A stretch of DNA of 64,000 bases from Xanthomonas sp. Leaf131 (GTDB lineage Bacteria > Pseudomonadota > Gammaproteobacteria > Xanthomonadales > Xanthomonadaceae). The notes below the pieces were generated by a model, which was not told where the DNA came from, did no database searches, and saw nothing but the letters and a program-made list of their open reading frames with translations. Of this stretch, positions 18,147-26,235 are shown one piece after another. Position 1 is the first letter of the stretch. Each line of letters opens with the position of its first letter. The position numbers and the translations under genes are program-made. The stretch spans positions 281,382 through 345,381 of the forward strand of contig NZ_LMOG01000003.1 of NCBI RefSeq assembly GCF_001423495.1, given 5' to 3'.

Positions 18147-19007
18147 TCAACCGAAACGGCCGGTGATGTAATCCTCGGTTTGCTGCTTGGACGGCTGGGA
18201 GAAGATCGTTTCGGTGCGGTCGTGTTCGATCAGATCGCCCAGATACATGAAAGCGGTGTAGTCGGACACGCGCGCAGCCTGCTGCATGTTGTGGGTCACG
18301 ATCACGATGGTGTATTCGCGCTTGAGTTCTTCCACCAACTGCTCGATGCGGCTGGTGGAAATCGGATCCAGCGCCGAGGTCGGTTCGTCCAGCAACAACA
18401 CATCCGGCCGCAACGCCACTGCACGTGCGATGCACAGGCGCTGCTGCTGACCGCCGGACAGACCCAGCGCGCTTTGCCCCAGTTTGTCCTTGACCTCGTC
18501 CCACAGCGCGCCCTGGCGCAACGCATGCTCGACGCGGTTCTGCATGTCGGCCTTGGACAGTTTTTCGTGGTGACGAATGCCGTAGGCGACGTTTTCGAAA
18601 ATCGTCATCGGAAACGGCACCGGCTTCTGAAACACCATGCCGACCTTGCTGCGCAGCCGGTTCATCGGGTACTTCGGCGACAGGATATTTTCGTTATCCA
18701 GCAGTACTTCGCCGCGCGCTTCCATTTTCGGATACAGCGCGTAGATGCGGTTGAAGATGCGCAGCAAGGTCGACTTGCCGCAACCAGACGGCCCGATCAG
18801 CGCGGTAACGCGCTTTTCCGGGATCTCGATATTGATGCTCTTGAGCGCGTGGTACTTGTCGTAATAGAAATCCAGATTGCGCGCGGCCACCTTTACCGGC
18901 GCCTGCGCGGTCGGCGACCCCTTGGCGGCCGGGACAGCGATGCGATGCATCGGCTTGGCGTTTTGGAGATCGTTCATGTCGGGTGTCCGGAAGGAAAGGT
19001 CAGTCAT
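18147..19007 (-). CDS. pstB: Phosphate ABC transporter ATP-binding protein PstB
   Basis: This is the ATPase of the high-affinity phosphate importer (286 aa). It has Walker [10 protein letters not shown] near residue 72, ABC signature LSGGQQQR, Walker [13 protein letters not shown] and the switch His in VTHNMQQA. An N-terminal extension of about 35 residues precedes the ABC core. The ATG overlaps the end of pstA by 8 bp; an alternative start lies ten codons in. Confidence 0.96.
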   Translation of the reverse strand: MTDLSFRTPDMNDLQNAKPMHRIAVPAAKGSPTAQAPVKVAARNLDFYYDKYHALKSINIEIPEKRVTALIGPSGCGKSTLLRIFNRIYALYPKMEARGEVLLDNENILSPKYPMNRLRSKVGMVFQKPVPFPMTIFENVAYGIRHHEKLSKADMQNRVEHALRQGALWDEVKDKLGQSALGLSGGQQQRLCIARAVALRPDVLLLDEPTSALDPISTSRIEQLVEELKREYTIVIVTHNMQQAARVSDYTAFMYLGDLIEHDRTETIFSQPSKQQTEDYITGRFG

Positions 19008-19863
19008 TGGAAATCTTGTTGCGCAACAGCAGGGCGCGTGCGCCCAGGCTGATCAACAACACGAACACGGTCAGCACCAGCGCGCCGGACCATGCCAGGG
19101 TCTGCCAGGACTCGTAGGGGCTGCCGGCGAATTGATTCATGATCACCGGCACGCTGGCCATCGGCTGGAAGATGTTGCTGTTCCAGTATTGATTGCCGAA
19201 GGCGGTGAACAGCAGCGGCGCGGTTTCGCCGCTGATGCGTGCCAGGGCCAGCAATACGCCGGTGAGAATGCCGGCCGACGCGCTGCGGTAGAGCACCTGC
19301 ACAGTGACTTTCCACTGCGGGATACCGAGCGACAACGCCGCTTCGCGCATCTGCGCCGGCACCAGGCGCAACATTTCGTCGGTGGTGCGCACCACTACGG
19401 GCAGCACGATGAAGGCCAGCGACAACGCACCGGCAAATGCCGAGAAGCGCCCCCCGGTCTGCATCACGTACAGCGTGTAGACGAACAAGCCCAGCACGAT
19501 CGACGGCGCCGACAACAGGATGTCGTTGACGAAACGCACCACCACGCCGGTCTTGCGCGCATTGCCGTATTCGGCCAACCAGGTACCGGCAGCAATGCCG
19601 AGCGGGGTGCCGATCGCCAGCGCCAGACCGCACATCACCGCACTGCCGAAGAAGGCATTGAGTAAGCCACCTTCCTGCATCGGCGGCGGTGTCATCTTGG
19701 TGAACAGATTGACGCTGATGCCGGGCACGCCCTTGGACAGCAGGGTCCACAGAATCCAGGCCAGGAAGAACAGCCCGAACAACGCAGTGACGCACGACAG
19801 CAGCAGCGCCACCACATTGATCACGCGGCGGCGGTTGTAGAGGGATTGCGAGACCGAGGACAT
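19000..19863 (-). CDS. pstA: Phosphate ABC transporter permease PstA
   Basis: This inner-membrane permease subunit (287 aa) has six predicted helices, the first at [20 protein letters not shown]. The permease loop motif around [12 protein letters not shown] contacts PstB. Its ATG shares one base with the pstC stop (TGATG), so the two are translationally coupled and made in equal amounts for the heterodimeric channel. Confidence 0.95.
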   Translation of the reverse strand: MSSVSQSLYNRRRVINVVALLLSCVTALFGLFFLAWILWTLLSKGVPGISVNLFTKMTPPPMQEGGLLNAFFGSAVMCGLALAIGTPLGIAAGTWLAEYGNARKTGVVVRFVNDILLSAPSIVLGLFVYTLYVMQTGGRFSAFAGALSLAFIVLPVVVRTTDEMLRLVPAQMREAALSLGIPQWKVTVQVLYRSASAGILTGVLLALARISGETAPLLFTAFGNQYWNSNIFQPMASVPVIMNQFAGSPYESWQTLAWSGALVLTVFVLLISLGARALLLRNKISND

Positions 19864-20837
19864 CAGTTGCCCTCCCGACGCGACAGCTGCATCAGCATGA
19901 AGCGCGCAATCGCCAGCACGATGAAGGTCACGATGAACAACACGAAGCCGAGCAGCAGCAACGCCGAGCGATAAGTTTCGGTCGCTTCGCCGAAGTCATT
20001 GGCGATCAAGGCCGCGATGGTGGTGCCGGGCTCCAGCAGCGACGGCGACAGCCGCACCGTGTTGCCGACCACAAATGCCACCGCCATGGTTTCGCCCAGC
20101 GCACGGCCCAGACCCAGAAACACACCGCCGATGACTGCAGAGCGGGTGTAGGGCAGCACGATGTCCCAGCTGACTTCCCACTTGGTCGATCCCAGCGCGT
20201 AGGCCGATTCCTTCAAGCGTGTGGGCACGGTCAGAAACACTTCGCGCATCACCGAGGAGATAAACGGAATCACCATGATCGCCAGCACGAAGCCTGCGGT
20301 CAGCAACCCGATGCCCAGCGGCGGGCCTTGAAACAACGGACCGATCAACGGCAGCGTGCCAAGATGATCGTTGAGCCAGGGCGTCACGTGCTCGGTCATG
20401 ACCGGCACCAATACGAACAGGCCCCACATGCCGTAGATGATCGACGGAATGCCGGCCAGCAATTCGATCGCAGTGCCGACCGGGCCGCGCAACCAGCGCG
20501 GTGCCACTTCGGTCAGAAAGAACGCGATACCGAAACTCACCGGCACCGCGATCACCATCGCAATCAACGCAGTGACCAGGGTGCCGTAGATCGGCGCCAG
20601 CGCGCCGTATTTGTTTTCGACCGGATTCCAGTCGGCGGAATAGAAGAAGCTCAGCCCCTGCGCCTGCAAGGCATGACGTCCGCCCCACAGCATCGAGAGC
20701 GCGGCGCTGCCAAGCGCCAACAGGACGAAAACGACCGTGGCGGCCAACGCGAGTTTGAACAGGCGATCGGCACGCGCATCGCGCAGGTCGCGGCCGCTTG
20801 GTGCGGTCATCGCTTCGGGAATGGCGGTGGCATTCAT
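19863..20837 (-). CDS. pstC: Phosphate ABC transporter permease PstC
   Basis: This is the partner permease of PstA (324 aa), with an N-terminal helix (LALAATVVFVLLALGSAAL) and the ABC-permease loop near KESAYALGSTKWEV. It follows pstS by 112 bp, and that gap contains a strong stem-loop. Membrane segments and length are standard for the family. Confidence 0.95.
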   Translation of the reverse strand: MNATAIPEAMTAPSGRDLRDARADRLFKLALAATVVFVLLALGSAALSMLWGGRHALQAQGLSFFYSADWNPVENKYGALAPIYGTLVTALIAMVIAVPVSFGIAFFLTEVAPRWLRGPVGTAIELLAGIPSIIYGMWGLFVLVPVMTEHVTPWLNDHLGTLPLIGPLFQGPPLGIGLLTAGFVLAIMVIPFISSVMREVFLTVPTRLKESAYALGSTKWEVSWDIVLPYTRSAVIGGVFLGLGRALGETMAVAFVVGNTVRLSPSLLEPGTTIAALIANDFGEATETYRSALLLLGFVLFIVTFIVLAIARFMLMQLSRREGN

Positions 20838-20887
20838 TCGATTGGACTCGTCACCCGCGCAATCGCGGGAGCGTGAGACAACAGGAA

Positions 20888-20915
20888 CGGCGAGGCGCCC
20901 GCAGGCACCTCACCG
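20888..20915 (-). other. Stem-loop between pstS and pstC
   Basis: On the minus strand a 12-bp stem (CGGTGAGGTGCC with GGCGCCTCGCCG, two G-U pairs) closes a 4-nt loop. There is no T run after it. Its position after the binding-protein gene suggests mRNA stabilisation or partial attenuation, so that more PstS than PstC is made. Confidence 0.6.
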
Positions 20916-20949
20916 CTACGCAACCCGCCACAACAGCGGGTGCAGGGCA

Positions 20950-22041
20950 TCACTTGAACTCGCTGGCCCAGTAAGCCTGGATCTGCTTCACCAACTCCGG
21001 CGGCAGCGGCACGTAATGCAGTTCGCTGGCCTGGGTCTGGCCGTTTTCCAGCGCCCACTTGAAGAACTCCAGCGTCGCCTTGCTGCGCGCCGCATCCTTG
21101 GGCTGCTTGTGCATCAGCATGAAGTTGGTGGCGGTGATCGGCCAGGCCTTTTCGCCCGGTGCATTGGTGATCACCAGGTTGAAGTCACGAGCATTGGCCC
21201 AGTCGGCGCTGGCGGCAGCGGCCGCGAAGCTCTCCGCATTCGGCTCCACCCACTGGCCGGCGGCATTCTGCAGCGAGGCGTAGGGCATCTTGTTCTGCAG
21301 GGCGTAGGCCAGTTCGACATAACCGATCGACCCCTTGATCTGCTGCACGTACGAGGCCACGCCTTCATTGCCCTTGCCGCCGACGCCACCCGGCCACTGC
21401 ACCGAGGTGCCTTCGCCAACCTTGCTCTTCCACTCTGGGCTGACCTTGGACAGGTAGTTGGAGAAGTTGAAGGTGGTGCCCGACCCATCCGAGCGATGCA
21501 CCAGGTTGATCTTGGTTGCCGGCAGGGTCACGCCGGGATTGGCCGCAACGATCGCCGCGTCGTTCCACATCGTGACCTTGCCCAGGAAGATGTCGCCCAG
21601 CAGCGCGCCGGTCAGACGCAGCTTGCCCGGTGCGATGCCTTCCAGATTCACCACCGGCACCACGCCGCCGATCGCCGACGGAAACTGGCCCAGGCCTGCC
21701 TGCTGCAGTTCGGCGCTGTCCAGCGGCTTGTCGGTCGAACCGAAGTCCACCGTCCCGGCCTTGATCTGCGCGATACCGCCGCCCGAACCGATCGACTGGT
21801 AATTCACCTTGTTGGTGGTGGCCGCGTTGTAATCGGCCGACCACTTGGACACCAGCGGGTAGATGAAGGACGCACCGGCGCCGGAGATTTCAGCACCTTT
21901 GCTGTCGCTGGCTGTGGCACCTGCGCTGGGAGCGCCCTTGGCGGCATCGCCGGACTGCGCATCCTTGCCGGGCGAACACGCGGCCAGGGCGAGGGCGATG
22001 GTGAGGGACAGGGCGGTCAGGCTGGCCGACTGCAGTTTCAT
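20950..22041 (-). CDS. pstS: Phosphate-binding lipoprotein PstS (first copy)
   Basis: This phosphate receptor feeds PstCAB. The 363-aa product starts with a lipoprotein signal peptide ending in a lipobox (LALAACS). About 30 Ala/Ser/Gly-rich linker residues precede the PstS fold, which begins at ISGAGASFIYPLVSKW. The phosphate loops GSGGGI and HRSDGSGTT are present. It is strongly similar to the second copy upstream, which lacks the lipobox. A PhoB-type site lies upstream. Confidence 0.94.
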   Translation of the reverse strand: MKLQSASLTALSLTIALALAACSPGKDAQSGDAAKGAPSAGATASDSKGAEISGAGASFIYPLVSKWSADYNAATTNKVNYQSIGSGGGIAQIKAGTVDFGSTDKPLDSAELQQAGLGQFPSAIGGVVPVVNLEGIAPGKLRLTGALLGDIFLGKVTMWNDAAIVAANPGVTLPATKINLVHRSDGSGTTFNFSNYLSKVSPEWKSKVGEGTSVQWPGGVGGKGNEGVASYVQQIKGSIGYVELAYALQNKMPYASLQNAAGQWVEPNAESFAAAAASADWANARDFNLVITNAPGEKAWPITATNFMLMHKQPKDAARSKATLEFFKWALENGQTQASELHYVPLPPELVKQIQAYWASEFK

Positions 22042-22087
22042 GGAAGCTCCGAGGCTGGATTGGCCGGGTGTCCGGCAGACGACGCTA

Positions 22088-22120
22088 TGAAATGATGTTT
22101 TTGTTACACCTGCATGACAG
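22088..22120 (-). promoter_or_regulatory. Pho box upstream of pstS
   Basis: On the minus strand three 7-bp PhoB half-sites recur every 11 bp: CTGTCAT, GTGTAAC and ACATCAT. The first is a perfect match to the consensus half-site. It ends about 46 bp before the pstS start, in position for activation at low phosphate. Confidence 0.65.
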
Positions 22121-22142
22121 CGTCTTCTGATGAAGGCATCAC

Positions 22143-22174
22143 AAAAAAGACGCGACCCCGAAAGGGCCGCGTCC
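22143..22174 (-). terminator. Rho-independent terminator after the second pstS copy
   Basis: On the minus strand GACGCGGCCC and GGGGTCGCGTC pair around TTTC and are followed by six T. It separates the oprO-pstS2 transcripts from the pstS-pstCAB-phoU unit. Confidence 0.85.
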
Positions 22175-22301
22175 CGGTACCGATGCCGGGGAGAGAGACG
22201 GCATCGTTCCTGTACGTTTTAGAGCGACGACACAGGACGGAGCGCGCAGTCGCCAAGTAAGCGCAGATGGCGGTGAGCGCAGCCGTGTCCTTGGGTGCTT
22301 C

Positions 22302-23321
22302 TTAGCGGGGCAAATTCTTTGCCCAGTAGCCTTCGATCTGGGTCACCAGGCTGTCCGGCAACGGCACGTAGTCCAGCTGCTTGGCCTGCGCATCGCCCTT
22401 GCTGTAGACCCAGCGGAAGAACTCCAGCGTGTTCTTAAGACCTTCCGGGCTCTTGGGCTTTTTCTGCACCAGGATGAAATTGGTGGCGGTGATCGGCCAG
22501 GCGTTGTCGCCGGCGGCGTTGGTCATCACCAGGTAGAAGTCCTTGCTGTTGGCCCAGTCGGCGCTGTTGGCAGCGGCGGCGAAGGTCTCATCCGACGGCT
22601 GCACGAACTTGCCGGCGGCGTTCTTCATCGCGGTGTAGGCCATCTTGTTCTGCAGCGCATACGACAGCTCGACGTAGCCGATACCGCCCTTGATCTGCTT
22701 CACATAGGCGGCCACGCCCTCATTGCCTTTGCCGCCGATACCGGTCGGCCACTGCACCGCGGTGCCTTCGCCGACCTTGCTCTTCCAGTCCGGGTTGACC
22801 TTGGACAGGTAGTTGGTGAAGTTGAAGCTGGTGCCCGAACCATCCGAGCGATGCACCACGGTGATCTTGCCCTCGGGCAGCTTCACGCCCGGGTTGAGCG
22901 CGGCGATGGCCGGATCGTTCCAGGTGGTGACCTTGCCCAGGAACATGTCGCCGAGGGTCTTGCCATCGAGCTTGAGCGCGCCCGGTGCGATGCCCGGCAC
23001 GTTGACCACCGGCACCACGCCGCCGATTACCGACGGGAATTGCGCCAGACCGGCCGCAGCCAGTTCTTCCGGCTTGAGCGGGGCATCGGACGAACCGAAG
23101 TCCACGCTGGCCGCCTTGATCTGGGCAATGCCGCCGCCCGAGCCGATCGATTGATAGTTGACCTGCTTCTTGGTGGCGGCGTTGTAGTCGGCCGACCACT
23201 TGGACATCACCGGATAGATGAACGACGCACCGGCGCCCGTGACATCGGCGGCCTGGGCGCACAGCGCCAGCGAGGCGGCGAGGATGCCGACGGCCAGACG
23301 GGTCTTCAAGGAATGGATCAC
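22302..23321 (-). CDS. pstS: Periplasmic phosphate-binding protein PstS (second copy)
   Basis: This is a second PstS-type receptor (339 aa), with an ordinary cleavable signal peptide (LAVGILAASLALCAQA) followed at once by ADVTGAGASFIYPVMSKW. It is soluble rather than lipid-anchored. Phosphate-binding loops GSGGGI and HRSDGSGTS are intact. I chose GTG at 23321 because AGGAG lies 7 nt upstream and the signal peptide then has the right length. It has its own PhoB-type repeats upstream and a terminator downstream, so it can be expressed independently of pstCAB. Confidence 0.93.
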   Translation of the reverse strand: MIHSLKTRLAVGILAASLALCAQAADVTGAGASFIYPVMSKWSADYNAATKKQVNYQSIGSGGGIAQIKAASVDFGSSDAPLKPEELAAAGLAQFPSVIGGVVPVVNVPGIAPGALKLDGKTLGDMFLGKVTTWNDPAIAALNPGVKLPEGKITVVHRSDGSGTSFNFTNYLSKVNPDWKSKVGEGTAVQWPTGIGGKGNEGVAAYVKQIKGGIGYVELSYALQNKMAYTAMKNAAGKFVQPSDETFAAAANSADWANSKDFYLVMTNAAGDNAWPITATNFILVQKKPKSPEGLKNTLEFFRWVYSKGDAQAKQLDYVPLPDSLVTQIEGYWAKNLPR

Positions 23322-23380
23322 GGAACAACTCCTGTAGCGAAGGGATAAGGACGTCCCGCGTGCGTGCCATTGCAGGGCAG

Positions 23381-23424
23381 GGGCATGACCGCGCGATGTC
23401 GGAGAGATGACATGGCAATGACGG
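23381..23424 (-). promoter_or_regulatory. Four tandem PhoB half-sites upstream of the second pstS
   Basis: Read on the minus strand, the 44 bp divide into four 11-bp units beginning CCGTCAT, ATGTCAT, CCGACAT and CGGTCAT. The constant CAT core repeats in exact 11-bp register, which is the PhoB direct-repeat spacing. The array ends about 60 bp before the start codon. Confidence 0.7.
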
Positions 23425-23518
23425 CGTTGCAGCAGAACGCGTTGCCGGGTCGGGCGAGGGGGGTTGCCGTCGCGGCGCGCCCAGTTGCGCGCGCCACGCC
23501 GACCAAGCCGTCGCTCAC

Positions 23519-24769
23519 TTACCAATAGAACTGCGCACGTGCCTCGATGATCGACGGGTTGTCGTCGACCAGGCCGCGCGTAGCGCTGCTGTAACGGGTG
23601 CTTTCCACCTTGGCGTAGTCGAGCGCGAACTTGAAGTTGGAGCGCCAGTACCAGTTGGCGCCGATCGTCCACACATCCATCTTGCCGCCCAGCACGCCGT
23701 CCACGAACGGCGTGGTGCCGTTGGAGACCAGGTGGCCGTCATTGAGATCCAGGGTGTCGTAGCGCACCGCCAGCTGCCACAGGCCGGAGGCCGGTGCGTT
23801 CGGCAGCGGTGTGGTCGGCACGCCGGCCTTGTAGCCCCAGGTCTCGCCGGTGATGTTCCAGACGCCGCTGACGTACCAGCCTTCGCTCTTGTAATCGTTG
23901 GCGTTGTTACCGATGCGCTTGGCGTTTTCCTGGAAGAATTCGCTCTGCAGCTTGAACGGGCCGGTGATCCACATCGCCTCGGCACCGGCCACACCCACGC
24001 TGTCCACGTTGGTGATGGCGCCGCTGTCGATCAGGCGCACTGTGGTCAGGTCGGCGTCGGGGCGCGCGCGCAGGCGCAGGGTGTCGTCGTCGGTGTCGTA
24101 ACCCAGGTAGCTGAGGCCGAAGTGCAGCACGTTGCCGCTTTCGTTGATCGGCGCCCAGGTGCCGCGTGCGCCGTAGCCGCTGCCATGGGCCTGGTTACGG
24201 GTCAGTTCGCGACCGAACGCACTGGCGGTGACGCTCCAGTTGTTGTCGCCCATGCCGTAGGCCACGCCCAGGCGGCGCGAGATGCCGTAGGTATTGGTCA
24301 CCGCGGCCTTGGACACGAAATCGTTGTTCTTGGTGCTGGACAGTTCTTCCAGGCTGTTGGGCTGCTTGAACTGACCGATCTGCAGATAGTTGTTGGCGTT
24401 GCCGGCGAACTTGTACTTGATGTTGTTGTCGAGGAAGCGCCCGGTGCTGCGGATGGTGGTGCCGCGAATGGTGACCTCTTTCAGCACGCTCGGGTCATAA
24501 CCGGCCACCCATTCGACGTTGCCCGGGCCCTTGCCCTTGAGCACCAGTTCGGCACGGCGAATGCTGAACTCGGAACTGTCGCCATTGGCGCCGATCGGGC
24601 CGTTGAGGTCCTGCACATCGTTGTGGAACCAGTTGCCATCGGCCTGGACCAGGCCTTCCAGCGAGACCTCCGAGCCGCCGATCACATCGATGGCGATTTC
24701 GGCATGCGCGGCGGGCGCGGCCAGCGCCAGCAGCAGGGCCGAGCCAAGCAGGGTAGGAGAAAGTTTCAT
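23519..24769 (-). CDS. OprO/OprP-type phosphate- or polyphosphate-selective porin
   Basis: This outer-membrane 16-strand porin (416 aa) has a signal peptide (LLGSALLLALAAPAAHA). The N-terminal region VSLEGLVQADGNWF and the block FSIRRAELVLKGKGPGNVEW are typical of the OprO/P family. The C-terminus ends in aromatic Trp (ARAQFYW), as outer-membrane barrels do. Its place at the head of the pst genes supports phosphate uptake across the outer membrane. Whether orthophosphate or polyphosphate is favoured cannot be told. Confidence 0.9.
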   Translation of the reverse strand: MKLSPTLLGSALLLALAAPAAHAEIAIDVIGGSEVSLEGLVQADGNWFHNDVQDLNGPIGANGDSSEFSIRRAELVLKGKGPGNVEWVAGYDPSVLKEVTIRGTTIRSTGRFLDNNIKYKFAGNANNYLQIGQFKQPNSLEELSSTKNNDFVSKAAVTNTYGISRRLGVAYGMGDNNWSVTASAFGRELTRNQAHGSGYGARGTWAPINESGNVLHFGLSYLGYDTDDDTLRLRARPDADLTTVRLIDSGAITNVDSVGVAGAEAMWITGPFKLQSEFFQENAKRIGNNANDYKSEGWYVSGVWNITGETWGYKAGVPTTPLPNAPASGLWQLAVRYDTLDLNDGHLVSNGTTPFVDGVLGGKMDVWTIGANWYWRSNFKFALDYAKVESTRYSSATRGLVDDNPSIIEARAQFYW

Positions 24770-24838
24770 GGGTGCCTTGCGACCTGACGAGAAAGTGAGC
24801 GCAGGCTATGGCGTGAAAGTTGCGTTAATGTGACAACT

Positions 24839-24954
24839 TAGGACTGCATCGCAATCTTATTTTTGTCAATAAAGACAAAGATTTACGCGTGTTTAATCTT
24901 TGTCAGTGTGTGTCATAAGTCTGAACGGAGGCCGCCTTGTGACAGTTATGACAG
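24839..24954 (-). promoter_or_regulatory. Regulatory region of the oprO-like gene
   Basis: The 318-bp gap 24770-25087 has no gene and is AT-rich. It holds a perfect 10-bp inverted repeat (gacaaagatt / aatctttgtc, 24874-24904, 11-bp spacer) and several TGTCA-type motifs. One is CTGTCATAACTGTCAC on the minus strand (24954-24939), a near Pho box with 9-bp rather than 11-bp spacing. PhoB control is likely from context; the role of the inverted repeat is unknown. Confidence 0.5.
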
Positions 24955-25087
24955 CGCCCTGGCGCGGGGGATTGGCGGGCTCAAGCTTATGGCGACCTGA
25001 ATCGATGTTGCGGAATGCCGGCTAATCCAGCGCTTTGTGCGTCGCACCACTTGCGCAGGCGCGCTCTAAATTGTTAGTTTCGAAGCC

Positions 25088-25429
25088 ATGTTTCCCCGAT
25101 TCCTCCAATTGCTGTTGGTCTGCCTGCTCGCGCTCACCGCGTGGTCGGCAGCCAATGCGCACGATCGCATCCACGATGCGCTTGTGGGCGATGGCTTGGC
25201 GGTGATGGTGGATGCTGGCGAAGAACGTGACGCGGCCGAAGATCTGCAGGACGACGGGGACGCACAAACCCAGGTCGATACTCATTCTGCAGACGACATC
25301 CCCTTGCTCTCCCAAGCATGGCCGGTGGTCGCACGTTATTTCCCCTCTTGGTACGCGCACTACGCGCCGGCATCTCAAAAACGCGACCTGATCCCGCAAC
25401 TGCGTCCTCCAAACGCGTTGCGCGCCTGA
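25088..25429 (+). CDS. Small secreted hypothetical protein
   Basis: A 113-aa product begins with a clear signal peptide (FLQLLLVCLLALTAWSAANA). The acidic mature part contains EERDAAEDLQDDGDAQ and the C-terminal PSWYAHYAPASQKRD. I do not recognise a family. The signal peptide, codon use and orientation towards the carbonic anhydrase gene support it as real. It is divergent from the oprO-like gene and may share its regulatory region. Confidence 0.55.
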   Translation: MFPRFLQLLLVCLLALTAWSAANAHDRIHDALVGDGLAVMVDAGEERDAAEDLQDDGDAQTQVDTHSADDIPLLSQAWPVVARYFPSWYAHYAPASQKRDLIPQLRPPNALRA

Positions 25430-25543
25430 TCCTTCGTCTATCGCGTTAACCGGTGCTGCGCACCGGACTTCATTTGATTTGTTCGTCTTTGCAATTTGCG
25501 GTTTGCGCCGTGGATTGCCATCCGTTGCCTAGAGGTATCTCCC

Positions 25544-26224
25544 ATGCAAAGTTTGCTCGATGGTTTTCGTCATTTCCGTAAGGAAGTGTATCCGCGCCAG
25601 AGCGCGCGTTTTCAGGAACTGGCCGGTGGCCAGAGTCCGCACACGCTGTTCATTACCTGCGCCGATTCGCGCGTCATGCCGGAGCTGATCTTCTCCGCGC
25701 AGCCTGGTGAATTGTTCGTCTATCGCAACATCGGCAATGTCGTGCCGCCGTACTCGCAACACGTCAGCGGCGTTGTCGCTGCCATCGAATACGCCATCGC
25801 CGTGTTGGGTGTGCGTCATATCGTGATCTGCGGTCACACCGATTGCGGCGCCATGAAAGCGGTGCTCAAGCCGGAATCGTTGGAAGACGTGCCGTCGGTT
25901 GCAGCCTGGCTCAAGCACACCGATTCCGCGCGCCATGTCACCGCGCATCACGGCCACGATCCGCAGAGTCAGGATGCGCTCGACTGCATGACCGAAGAGA
26001 ACGTGGTCTCGCAGTTGGATCACCTGCGCACGCAGCCGGTGGTTGCGGCACGTCTCGCCGCTGGTACCTTGCGGATCCACGGCTGGATCTATGACATCGC
26101 CCACGGCGAGATCCGCGCCTTCGATGCCGAGAAGGGTGGCTTCCGTCCGTTGTTGGCGGAAAACACCCCCGAAGCCACCCCGCGTCCGCGACTGCAGCAA
26201 GTCGTGCGCGCTGAACTGGCCTGA
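25544..26224 (+). CDS. Beta-class carbonic anhydrase (first of two)
   Basis: This zinc enzyme interconverts CO2 and bicarbonate (226 aa). Zinc ligands and the dyad are visible in ITCADSRVMP (Cys and Asp-Arg) and CGHTDCGAMKAV (His and Cys). ATG at 25544 has agagg upstream. The stop lies only 11 bp before the SulP transporter gene, so they form an operon that probably couples bicarbonate transport to hydration. A second beta carbonic anhydrase is at 51567-52229. Confidence 0.93.
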   Translation: MQSLLDGFRHFRKEVYPRQSARFQELAGGQSPHTLFITCADSRVMPELIFSAQPGELFVYRNIGNVVPPYSQHVSGVVAAIEYAIAVLGVRHIVICGHTDCGAMKAVLKPESLEDVPSVAAWLKHTDSARHVTAHHGHDPQSQDALDCMTEENVVSQLDHLRTQPVVAARLAAGTLRIHGWIYDIAHGEIRAFDAEKGGFRPLLAENTPEATPRPRLQQVVRAELA

Positions 26225-26235
26225 CGGAGCACATC

